From JASFRI01 sp050115015 (GTDB lineage Bacteria; Acidobacteriota; Polarisedimenticolia; CBDVAL01): DNA of 22,955 nucleotides. The stretch lies in assembly GCA_050115015.1 (NCBI GenBank), contig JASFRI010000019.1, forward strand, positions 1 to 22,955, written 5' to 3'. Shown one piece after another: positions 1 to 13,727 of this stretch. Position numbers and translations under genes: made by a program. Position 1 is the stretch's first letter; each line of letters begins with the position of its first letter. The notes beneath the pieces were generated by a model, which made no database searches, was not told where the DNA came from, and saw only the letters and a program-made list of their open reading frames with translations.

Positions 1-6
1 AGATCT

Positions 7-234
7 TCAGGCCGCCGGACGCCGCCTGGGATAGAGCAGCATCGCCGCCCCGACCACCACCGCGGCAACGCCTCCCCAGACCGGGATGTTGACCGTCTCC
101 TTCTCCTGGATCTGGAACTCCACCGGCCCTAGGTCCGCATCGTGGGTGTCCTCCACGTAGGTGAACCCCCCGTAGATCAGTGCAAGGACACCGAGCAGCG
201 CGATGATGACGCCGAGGATCCTGATCGCGTTCAT
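7..234 (-). CDS. Small two-helix membrane protein, function unknown
   Basis: A 75-residue protein with two predicted transmembrane helices, at about residues 4-22 (RILGVIIALLGVLALIYGG) and 53-67 (WGGVAAVVVGAAMLLYP). Between them is a polar segment (about residues 26-50) rich in Asp, Glu and His. The C-terminus is basic (PRRRPAA), so by the positive-inside rule both ends probably face the cytoplasm and the loop faces the periplasm. The start at 234 is chosen because a GGGAGG ribosome binding site lies a few bases upstream and the membrane helix begins at once. The frame stays open upstream to 456, but that part is Pro/Arg/Gly-rich and looks non-coding. It resembles short inner-membrane proteins of proteobacteria that are annotated only as hypothetical, and I cannot assign a function. 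It is divergent from the DUF1328 gene. Confidence 0.75.
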   Translation of the reverse strand: MNAIRILGVIIALLGVLALIYGGFTYVEDTHDADLGPVEFQIQEKETVNIPVWGGVAAVVVGAAMLLYPRRRPAA

Positions 235-590
235 GATGGCCTCCCTTCCACCCGAATCGCCGGGCCTCCCGGGAGGGAACGGCCGGGGCAGCCGGGCAAG
301 ATGGAACAGTGTAGCAAGCCCCGTTCCGGGGCCGGAACACGCGGGAAGGCCCGCGCCGCTCGAGGGCTTCCGCGGGCAACGGTTGCCCGCTCGTCCACTC
401 CGGCTGGACATCCGAGCGTCCAGGATCCCGGACGGTCCGGGGCGTCCACCCGGCACGGTCCGCCGGAAAAGCGGTCCCTTTCCGGGACGGCACGCGGCTT
501 GCTGTCTTTCACGCGCAGGGCGCGCGGGTCGTCGCCCGGAGCGTCGAAGCGCGGCCTTCTCGTATACCGGAAACGGAGGTGTCGTCCATC
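235..590. other. Divergent intergenic region
   Basis: These 356 bases separate two divergent small membrane-protein genes. No convincing coding sequence is seen. On the minus strand there is a possible -10 hexamer TACACT (positions 313 down to 308), about 75 bases upstream of the gene starting at 234. Next to it is a small hairpin with arms GCCCCG/CGGGGC (318-332). On the plus strand a TATACC hexamer at 563-568 lies about 20 bases before the DUF1328 start. Neither has a recognisable -35 box. Confidence 0.4.
308..313 (-). promoter_or_regulatory. Possible -10 element (TACACT) for the 7-234 gene
   Basis: Read on the minus strand the hexamer is TACACT, matching TATAAT at four of six positions. 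It sits in a locally A/T-enriched patch of an otherwise very GC-rich spacer. No TTGACA-like -35 box is visible at 16-18 bases. The same hexamer occurs upstream of glgX and dps, which is the main reason for listing it. Confidence 0.22.
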
Positions 591-761
591 ATGTTGCGCT
601 GGGCAGTGCTGTTCCTTCTCATCGCGATCATCGCCGCGGTCTTCGGTTTCGGAGGCATCGCCACGGCAAGCGTGGGGATCGCGAAGATCCTGTTCTTCCT
701 CTTCATCATCCTGTTCCTCGGCAGCCTCATCCTGGGCCTCGTGCGACGTCCCCGGACCTGA
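591..761 (+). CDS. DUF1328 (UPF0391/YtjA-like) small membrane protein
   Basis: A 56-residue, almost wholly hydrophobic peptide with two transmembrane helices and a basic tail (GLVRRPRT). It has the typical pattern of the DUF1328/UPF0391 family: MLRWA at the N-terminus, then a helix, then a GFGGIA turn, then GIAKILFF leading into a second helix. E. coli YtjA is of the same size and layout. The function of the family is not established; it is found in the cytoplasmic membrane of many proteobacteria. The start is ATG 591, because GGAGG at 575-579 lies 11 bases upstream. An in-frame GTG at 579 would overlap that ribosome binding site and is less likely. The gene stands alone, with the convergent esterase gene ending 31 bases downstream. 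Confidence 0.85.
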   Translation: MLRWAVLFLLIAIIAAVFGFGGIATASVGIAKILFFLFIILFLGSLILGLVRRPRT

Positions 762-792
762 ACGGTACCCAGGCGTGTCGCCGGGGCATTCC

Positions 793-1983
793 TCACCGCG
801 TCCCCGCGTCGCGCTCGGCCGCCGGGCCCTCACCGCCGGACGCCTCGAGGTTGCACGTCGCGCACCGTACGTCGTCGACCTTCTCGCCCCCGACGAGGCC
901 GGCGATCCAGTCCCGCAGGCGCACGCCGTCGGCGGCGTACTCGTAGAACCGGTCGGTGCGCAGGAGGCCGTGGTCGGCCCCCTCCACCAGGAAGGACCGG
1001 AACGTGGGGTCGATCCGTCTCGCCTCCTCGAGCAGCGCGTAGGTCGCGGTGCGCCATTCATGGGATCCGGAGATCAGGTAGAAGGCGCCCTGGATGGCGT
1101 CGTGATTGCTCGTGATCTGCGCCGTGCGGAGACGCGATCCCTCCAGCGCCGCCTGCCGGTAGGCCTCCCTGAGTGGATGGGATGCGGCGTTGTCCGACGG
1201 CTCGTGCTTCCAGATCCTGCGGAGCGACGATATGCCGTTCCAGGTCTCCAGCACCGCCGGGGGATCGTGCAGCAGCGGCACCCCGGAGTCCCCGATCATC
1301 ACGATCCGGGCCCGCGGAAAACGCCTCGCGACGGCCGGCGCGTGGAACAGGGCGCCGTACGCGCCGGCGCTGGCCCCGACGACCACGACGGTGTCGGGTT
1401 GCCGGTCCCACGCGGAAAGCCGGTCCAGGACGGCGGTGACGTTCCGGTAGCCCCGGTGCGCGACCGGCGCCGCGTCGGGATCGTCACCATAGGACCGTAG
1501 CGTGTCGCCGACGTGCACGTCGCCGGTGCAGTAGGGGATGAAGACGATCGCGAACTCCCGGAACGGATTCTCGGGGTTCCCCGCGTCGAAGATCCCGGCG
1601 TAGTCCCCAAGCTCGTCGTCGTCGACGCTGGGATCGAACATCCCCGAGCAGCTCACCCAGTTCCAGCAGGCACCGCCCCCCTGGAAGTAGATCAGGAGCT
1701 TCGCCGGGTCGGTCCCCTCGCGGTGGAAGAAGCTGTAAGGCGACCCGAGGGCGCACCTAGTTCCCTCGCCGGTCGGCGTCCGCACCCAGCCACCGGCCTT
1801 GCCCGAGGTCCCATCGTTCGCCGCACCCGGCTCCGAGGGAAAGACGGGTAGCGAGCTCGCCCCGAGAGAGAAGAAGACGGTGCCGACGAGGACGACCCGG
1901 AGCCGGCGGCCCGCCCGGGTCGGTGCGGTCCAGCTCGCTCCCTGCATCCTGCCAGTGAACCAGATGGCGACGCGGCGAGTCAA
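793..1983 (-). CDS. Secreted pectinacetylesterase/Notum-family serine esterase
   Basis: An alpha/beta-hydrolase of the pectinacetylesterase family (PAE, related to animal Notum). From the TTG start the protein is 396 residues. A hydrophobic segment at about 29-44 (RVVLVGTVFFSLGASS) after an Arg-rich stretch looks like a signal peptide or anchor, so the enzyme is probably exported. Visible motifs are QGGGACWNW at 101-109 (oxyanion hole region), PYCTGDVHVG at 150-159, the nucleophile elbow GASAGAYG with Ser205, a likely Asp295 in SNHDAIQG, and His338 in GADHGLL. Spacing of the triad resembles that of Notum. The family hydrolyses carboxyl esters such as O-acetyl groups on pectin; the true substrate here is unknown. 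The start is uncertain: TTG 1983 has no clear ribosome binding site, and ATG 1947 (residue 13) is an alternative that keeps the signal region. Divergent from the 2085 gene. Confidence 0.82.
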   Translation of the reverse strand: MTRRVAIWFTGRMQGASWTAPTRAGRRLRVVLVGTVFFSLGASSLPVFPSEPGAANDGTSGKAGGWVRTPTGEGTRCALGSPYSFFHREGTDPAKLLIYFQGGGACWNWVSCSGMFDPSVDDDELGDYAGIFDAGNPENPFREFAIVFIPYCTGDVHVGDTLRSYGDDPDAAPVAHRGYRNVTAVLDRLSAWDRQPDTVVVVGASAGAYGALFHAPAVARRFPRARIVMIGDSGVPLLHDPPAVLETWNGISSLRRIWKHEPSDNAASHPLREAYRQAALEGSRLRTAQITSNHDAIQGAFYLISGSHEWRTATYALLEEARRIDPTFRSFLVEGADHGLLRTDRFYEYAADGVRLRDWIAGLVGGEKVDDVRCATCNLEASGGEGPAAERDAGTR

Positions 1984-2084
1984 AAAAGCCGGGCCGTCGG
2001 CGGCACCGTGACCTAGGATCCCTGCGGGCGTCCGGGCCGGAGGCCGGTCCCGGAGGGTCGATCCGGGGGGCGAGGGAGGAGATC

Positions 2085-2630
2085 ATGCACGCAAGTTCCC
2101 TTTCTGCAAGATCTTCCAGGGATCGCCGCGCCCGGCGGCTCCGGGGACTCCCGCTGGCGGCGCTTTGCATCGCCGCGGCGGTGCCCGCCGCCGCGCCCGG
2201 GACGGCGACGCCCCCCGACGAGGCCTGGCGCGGACAATGGCGGCTGGTCTTGACCGCCGATCCGGGGACCGGCATCCCCGAGACCCTGACCCTCCACGTC
2301 GAGAACCGGGGGGACCGCGAGCTCGTGGGCGCGGATCTCATGCTCTCCTTCTACCGGGACGGCGAGCTGATCGGGTGGGCCCACGATCCCGCCCTGCGGG
2401 AGGACCTCGTCCAAATACCCCCCGGCGCGACGACGGCGCGTACCGTCCGCCTGGCGGACCTGGAGTTCCTCGACCGGGACGGCCGGCCGCTCCCGGCGGG
2501 GAGCGTGGACCTCCACGCCGGCGCCTGGCGCGTGAGCGCGACGCTGGCGGACCGCGCGACGACCCGGCCGGACGGGGACACCAGCCCGCTGGTGTGGTCG
2601 ACGAGCATCCGGTTCGGCGCCGGGAATTGA
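2085..2630 (+). CDS. Secreted beta-rich protein of unknown function
   Basis: A 181-residue protein that I do not recognise. The N-terminus has an Arg-rich stretch (about residues 10-20, RRARRLR) and then a hydrophobic Ala-rich core (about 21-39), typical of a Sec signal peptide, with cleavage probably near residues 34-42. Cys28 is preceded by Leu, so this is not a good lipobox. The mature part (about 48-175) alternates hydrophobic and polar residues and contains an ENRGDREL-type turn (about 72-79), as in immunoglobulin-like or CARDB-like beta sandwiches. No catalytic motif is seen. A GGGAGGAG ribosome binding site lies just before the ATG. Divergent from the esterase gene; 191 bases separate it from glgX, so it need not belong to that operon. 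A periplasmic or extracellular binding or structural role is only a guess. Confidence 0.65.
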   Translation: MHASSLSARSSRDRRARRLRGLPLAALCIAAAVPAAAPGTATPPDEAWRGQWRLVLTADPGTGIPETLTLHVENRGDRELVGADLMLSFYRDGELIGWAHDPALREDLVQIPPGATTARTVRLADLEFLDRDGRPLPAGSVDLHAGAWRVSATLADRATTRPDGDTSPLVWSTSIRFGAGN

Positions 2631-2821
2631 AGGCCAGAGGCGGCCTCGACGCCGCTGGGAACCTCCCCGAGGGTGCGCCGTCGCGGTTCTGATACACTTC
2701 CGGGATCGCGACCCATGACACCACACGACGACATGGTCCATCGACGGCACGGCCTCCCCGGGCGGGGAGATTCCCGCGCGGCAGCCGGGGTCTCCTCGAT
2801 CCGGGGGGGGGCCTGGGGTCC
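2631..2821 (+). promoter_or_regulatory. glgX operon leader region
   Basis: This 191-base spacer precedes the alpha-glucan/trehalose operon. It contains an extended -10-like sequence TGATACACT (2690-2698), a short open frame starting at 2715, a hairpin with arms CTCCCC/GGGGAG and loop GGGC (2754-2769), and a run of nine G at 2803-2811 just before the glgX start. No transcription-factor site is recognised. The region is the natural place for the promoter of the 18-kb operon. Confidence 0.45.
2690..2698 (+). promoter_or_regulatory. Possible extended -10 promoter element for the glgX operon
   Basis: The sequence TGATACACT fits the extended -10 form TGnTATAAT with two mismatches in the hexamer. 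No clear -35 box is seen, which an extended -10 can tolerate. Transcription from it would start near position 2705, about 115 bases before glgX. The assignment rests on sequence resemblance alone. Confidence 0.33.

Positions 2822-2825
<4 letters not shown>
2715..2825 (+). CDS. Possible 36-residue leader peptide overlapping glgX
   Basis: An ATG at 2715 opens a frame of 36 codons that ends in TGA at 2823-2825. That stop overlaps the glgX ATG (2822-2824) in the ATGA arrangement also seen inside the operon. The peptide (starting MTPHDDMVHRRHG) is basic and has no recognisable family. The ribosome binding site is weak. The frame passes through the nine-G tract at 2803-2811, and one additional G would join it in frame to glgX. 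It may be a real leader, an N-terminal extension of GlgX separated by a base-count error, or chance. Confidence 0.25.
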
Positions 2826-4962
<2,137 letters not shown>

Positions 4963-4963
<1 letters not shown>

Positions 4964-6227
4964 TGCGGGTCGTCTACATGGCCCGGGAGTACCCGCCCGA
5001 CGTCTACGGTGGCGCCGGCGTGCACCTGGAGCACCTGGCCCGGGAGATGGCGCGGCTGGCTCAGGTGGAGGTCAAGTGCTTCGGGGATCACCCCGTGACC
5101 GGCGACAACCCGGTCATCCTGCGCTATCCGCACGACGGTGCCCTGTTCGCTGCGAATCCGGAGCTCTCGCGAGACGCCCTGGCCACGCTGCAGACCGGTC
5201 TGCGGTTCGCGGCCCTGCCCGTCGCCGCCGACGTGGTCCATTGCCACACCTGGTACAGCCACTTAGGAGGCGTGCTCGCGAAGCTCGCCTACGGCGTCCC
5301 GCTCGTGGTGACGCTGCATTCCCTCGAGCCGCTCCGACCCTGGAAGCGGGAGCAGCTCGGTCGCGGCTACGACATCTCCTGCTGGGTGGAACGCACGGCG
5401 CTGGAGATGGCCGACGCGGTCATCGCGGTCTCCCGCAGCGAGGGGGAGGAGGTGCTGCGGCGCTTCGACGTGCCGCCGGAGCGATTGCACGTCGTGCCGA
5501 ACGGGGTGGACACGTCGGTCTACCGGAAGGTCGACGGGACCGCGGTGCTGCGAAAGCACGACATCGATCCCGGTCACCCCTTCGTCCTGTTCGTCGGCCG
5601 CATCAGCCGCCAGAAGGGGATCCTCCACTTCCTGCGGGCGGCGGAACAGCTCGCCCCGGAGGTCGGGGTGGTTTTGGTGGCCGCCTCCCCGGACGCTCCG
5701 GGGCTCGAGGGGGAGGTCGAATCGGCGGTCGAGGCGCTTCGCCGGCATCGCACCGGGGTGACATGGCTGCGCACGATGCTGCCCCGAGACGAGACGATCG
5801 CGCTCTACTCGGAGGCGGCGGTGTTCTGCTGCCCGTCGGTGTACGAGCCGTTCGGGATCATCAACCTGGAGGCGATGGCGTGCGAGACGCCGGTGGTGGG
5901 GACCGCCGTCGGCGGCATCCGCGAGACCGTCGTGCCGGAGGAGACCGGCCTGCTCGTCGATCTCGGGCCGCGGGACGAAACGGGGACGGAGCCGGCGGAT
6001 CCCGGTCGCCTGGCCGAGGACCTGGCCGCGGCCATGAGCCGGCTGATCGACGACCCGGACCGGAGGGCGGAACTGGGCCGGCGCGGACGCCGCCGGGTCG
6101 TCGAGACCTACGGCTGGGACCGGATCGCGGCGCAGGTCCACGAGATCTACAGGCAGGTCAAGGGGGAACCGGCGGAGGCGGGGAAAGCGTTGCCCGCCGA
6201 GCGGCCCCGGCGGGGGAAGGAGCGACG

Positions 6228-6231
<4 letters not shown>
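4963..6231 (+). CDS. glgM: GT4 glycosyltransferase, GlgM-type maltose-1-phosphate/glycogen synthase
   Basis: A 422-residue two-domain (GT-B) retaining transferase of family GT4. The start MRVVYMAREYPPDVYGGAGV closely follows mycobacterial GlgM and the Corynebacterium-type glycogen synthase. Gly16-Gly-Ala-Gly19 forms the N-terminal nucleotide-sugar loop, HTWY is at 95-98, HSLEPLRPWK at 119-128, GRISRQKG (Arg213, Lys218) contacts the diphosphate, and EPFGIINLE (Glu295, Glu303) is the EX7E motif. In mycobacteria GlgM makes alpha-maltose-1-phosphate from ADP-glucose and glucose-1-phosphate. Because glgE follows directly, I infer this role rather than classical glycogen elongation. ATG 4963 is preferred over GTG 4960: GGGAGG at 4949-4954 is eight bases upstream, and TGATG overlaps glgX. 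The 3' end overlaps glgE by ATGA. A classical ADP-glucose:glucan transferase activity cannot be excluded. Confidence 0.88.
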
Positions 6232-8228
<1,997 letters not shown>

Positions 8229-8261
8229 ACCACCGATGACGCAGGAGGGAAGGCGACAGGC

Positions 8262-11200
8262 ATGACCGACGCGCGATCCCATTCGCTGTGGTACAAGGAC
8301 GCCATCATCTACGAGCTGCACGTCAAGGCGTTCTTCGACAGCAACGACGACGGCCGGGGGGACTTCCGCGGGCTGGTCCAGAAGCTCGACTATCTGGAGG
8401 AACTGGGCGTCACCGCCATCTGGCTGTTGCCGTTCTACCCCTCGCCCCTGCGGGACGACGGCTACGACATCGCCGACTACCGCGGCGTGCACCCGGACTA
8501 CGGCACCCTCCGGGACTTCCGGGCCTTCGTCCGGGAGGCACATCGCCGCGACATGCGGGTGATCACCGAGCTGGTCGTCAACCACACCTCCGACCAGCAC
8601 CGGTGGTTCCAGGCCGCCCGCCGCGCGCGTCCCGGTTCCTCCCGCCGAAACTACTACGTCTGGAGCGACGTCGACACGAGGTTTTCGGAGACGCGGATCA
8701 TCTTCACCGACACGGAGACGTCGAACTGGGCCTGGGACCCCGTGGCGGGGGCGTACTACTGGCACCGCTTCTTCTCCCACCAGCCCGACCTCAACTTCGA
8801 CAATCCGCAGGTCCGCCGGGCCATCAAGCGGACCCTGCGCTACTGGCTGGACATGGGGGTCGATGGGCTCCGGCTCGACGCGGTGCCGTACCTCGTCGAG
8901 CGGGAGGACACGAACAACGAGAACCTCCCGGAGACCCACGAGGTGATCAAGGAGCTCCGGGCGGAGGTGGACCGCCACTACGGCGATCGGATGCTCCTGG
9001 CGGAGGCGAACCAGTGGCCGGACGACGTGCGCCCGTACTTCGGTGACGGCGACGAGTGCCACATGGCCTTCCACTTCCCGGTGATGCCGCGGATCTTCAT
9101 GGCCCTGCGCAAGGAGGATCGCCATCCCATCGTCGACATCCTGCAGAACACGCCGGAGATCCCCGACATCTGCCAGTGGGCGCTGTTCCTGCGCAACCAC
9201 GACGAGCTCACCCTCGAGATGGTCACCGACGAGGAGCGGGACTACATGTACAAGGAGTACGCGAACGATTCCCGCATGCGGATCAACGTGGGAATCCGCC
9301 GCCGGCTCGCGCCGCTGCTCGAGAACAGCTTCCGCCGTATCGAGCTGCTCAACAGCCTGCTCTTCTCCTTCCCCGGCACTCCGATCGTCTATTACGGCGA
9401 CGAGCTCGGCATGGGGGACAACATCTTCCTCGGGGACCGCGACGGCGTCCGCACCCCCATGCAGTGGACCGCGGATCGAAACGCCGGCTTCTCCCGCTGC
9501 GATCCGGCACGGCTCTACCTGCCGCCGGTGATGGACCCGGTCTACGGCTACGAGTCGGTGAACGTCGAGGCCCAGCAGCGTGACCCGTCGTCCATGCTCC
9601 AGTTCATGAGACGGATGATCACGCTCCGGCGGCAGCACAAGGCGTTCGGCCGCGGCACCATCGAGTTCCTGCGGCCACGGAACCGGCGCATCCTGGCGTA
9701 CCTGCGCCGCTGGCACAACGAGACGATCCTCTGCGTCGCGAACCTCTCGCGCTACGTGCAGCCCGCGGAGATGGATCTCCGGGAGTTCGAGGGCTGGACG
9801 CCGGTGGAGATGTTCGGCCACACGGAGTTCCCTCCCATCGGGGAGCTTCCCTACTTCCTCACGCTGGGGCCGCACGCCTACTTCTGGTTCCACCTGGAGC
9901 CGGAGGCGCAGCCGATCCGCGTCCACGGCGCCGGCGCGGAGGTGGACGCGCTCCCGTCGCTCACGCTGGAGGAGGGGTACGATCTCCTGTTCGCGCCGGA
10001 GTACCGTGTCACCCTGCTGGAGGACGTGGTCCGTCCCTTCCTGGGGCGGCAGCGCTGGTTCCAGGGGAAGGCACGGGAGGCGGTGGGGCTGCAGCTCGAC
10101 GACTGGGCGAAGCTCGGCGGCGGGTTCTACCTGGCCATGGTGGGCGTGCGCTACGCGGACGACGGCCACGAGTGCTATCTCCTTCCCCTGAAGCTGGCCC
10201 GGGGCGAGGCGGCCCGCCGGACCCTCGAGGAGGCTCCCTCGGGCGTTCTGGCCCGGGTCCGGACCGCCGAGGGGGAGGGTGTCCTGTTCGACGCCCTGGC
10301 GGATCGGAACGCCTGCGTCCTGCTGCACGACGCGATGGCGGACGGCCGGAGCTACGTCACGGCCCAGGGGCACCGTCTCCAGGCGTTTTCCACGCGCGGC
10401 ATCGGGCCGCTCGAGCGGGACATCTCGACCATCCGCCGCCTGTCGGTGGAGCAGAGCAACACCGCGGTGGTGGTCGACGACGCGTTCTTCCTGAAACTGT
10501 TCCGCCGGATCGAGGACGGGCTCAACCCGGACCTGGAGATCGGCCGCTTCCTCACCGAGCGCACGGCCTTCCGGAACCTCGCCCCGGTCGCCGGCGGCAT
10601 CGAGTACCGCCGGCGCGACGCTCCGGACCGCTCCCTGGCCGTGCTCCAGGCCTTCGTGCCCAACCACGGCGACGGCTGGACCCACCTGCGCGGGCTTCTC
10701 GGCGACTACGTCGAGGCATGTCGCGACCGACGGCCGGACGCGGACCTGGTCCCTCCCGGCCGGACACGCCTCGTCGACCTGGCGCGGCGCGAGCCGCCGG
10801 AGGGGATCGCAGGGGCGGCGGCGGCCTCGCTGGCGGCGGCCCGGACCCTGGGACGCCGCACCGCGGAGTTCCACCTCGCCCTCGCCGGCGATCCCCGCAA
10901 CCCGGACTTCGCGCCGGTCCCGATGACCGCGGGATACCTGCGGACCCTCGCCGACGAGCTCGCGCGGCACGCCCAGGCCGTCCTGGGCCTGCTGAACGCC
11001 CGCATGAAGCTCCTACCGGAACCGGCGGCCGGCCTGGCGAACGAGGTGCTGTCCGCGGGCCCGGCGCTGATCCGGAGCTTCCGCGCCCTCGAGAAGATGG
11101 AGCCGGGCGTGCGGCGGATTCGCATCCACGGCGATCTCCATCTCGGCCAGGTCCTGCTGGTGGAGGACGGCGACTTCATCCTCCTGGACTTCGAGGGGGA

Positions 11201-11626
11201 GCCCCTCCGGTCGCTGGCGGACAGGCGGAGCAAGTACTCGCCGCTGAAGGACGTCGCCGGGATGATACGGTCCTTCGGGTACGCCGCGCACTCCGTGCAC
11301 CTCGAGTCCGACGCGGAACGTCCGGACCCGGACCGGGCGTCGTGGTTGCATGCGTGGGAGACATGGACCTCCGCGGCCTTCCTGGGCGCCTATCTCGAGA
11401 CCGCCGGCGACGCGCCGTTCCTGCCGCGCGCGGACGCGGACCTCCAGATGCTGCTCGGCGCCTTCCTGATCGACAAGGCGTTCTACGAGCTCGACTACGA
11501 ACTCAACAACCGGCCGGACTGGCTCCCCATCCCGCTGCTCGGCATCCGATCCATCGCCGTTCCCGGCGGAGGCGGCAAGGGGGGGAGTCAGGGGGGCGAA
11601 AATCCCGAGGCCGACGAGGATAGGGG

Positions 11627-11630
<4 letters not shown>
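8262..11630 (+). CDS. treS: Trehalose synthase-maltokinase fusion (TreS-Pep2/Mak)
   Basis: A 1122-residue bifunctional protein. Residues about 8-545 are GH13_16 trehalose synthase, which interconverts maltose and trehalose: WYKDAIIYELHVKAFFDSN (10-28), VNHTSDQHRW (106-115), the nucleophile Asp206 in GLRLDAVPYL, the acid Glu248 in LLAEANQWP, and Asp314 in RNHDELTLEM. Residues about 575-1100 are maltokinase, which phosphorylates maltose to maltose-1-phosphate with ATP: a Pep2-type N-terminal region (RPFLGRQRWFQGKAR, 591-605), Lys745 in FFLKLFRR as a likely ATP contact, the catalytic Asp958 in HGDLHLGQ, and the metal ligand Asp976 in LLDFEGEP. In mycobacteria these are separate proteins that form a complex; here they are one chain, as in many other bacteria. 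All key residues are present, so both halves are probably active. GGAGGG lies upstream of ATG 8262, and the stop overlaps glgB by ATGA. Confidence 0.95.
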
Positions 11631-13702
<2,072 letters not shown>

Positions 13703-13727
13703 CGCCGGCGTACGCCGGGAGCACGGG

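Noticed and set aside
142..1500. Plus-strand frame of 452 codons over the first genes
   Set aside because: It covers the DUF1328 gene, the divergent spacer and the antisense of the esterase in one frame. The product is low-complexity Arg/Ser/Pro, so it is a compositional artefact.
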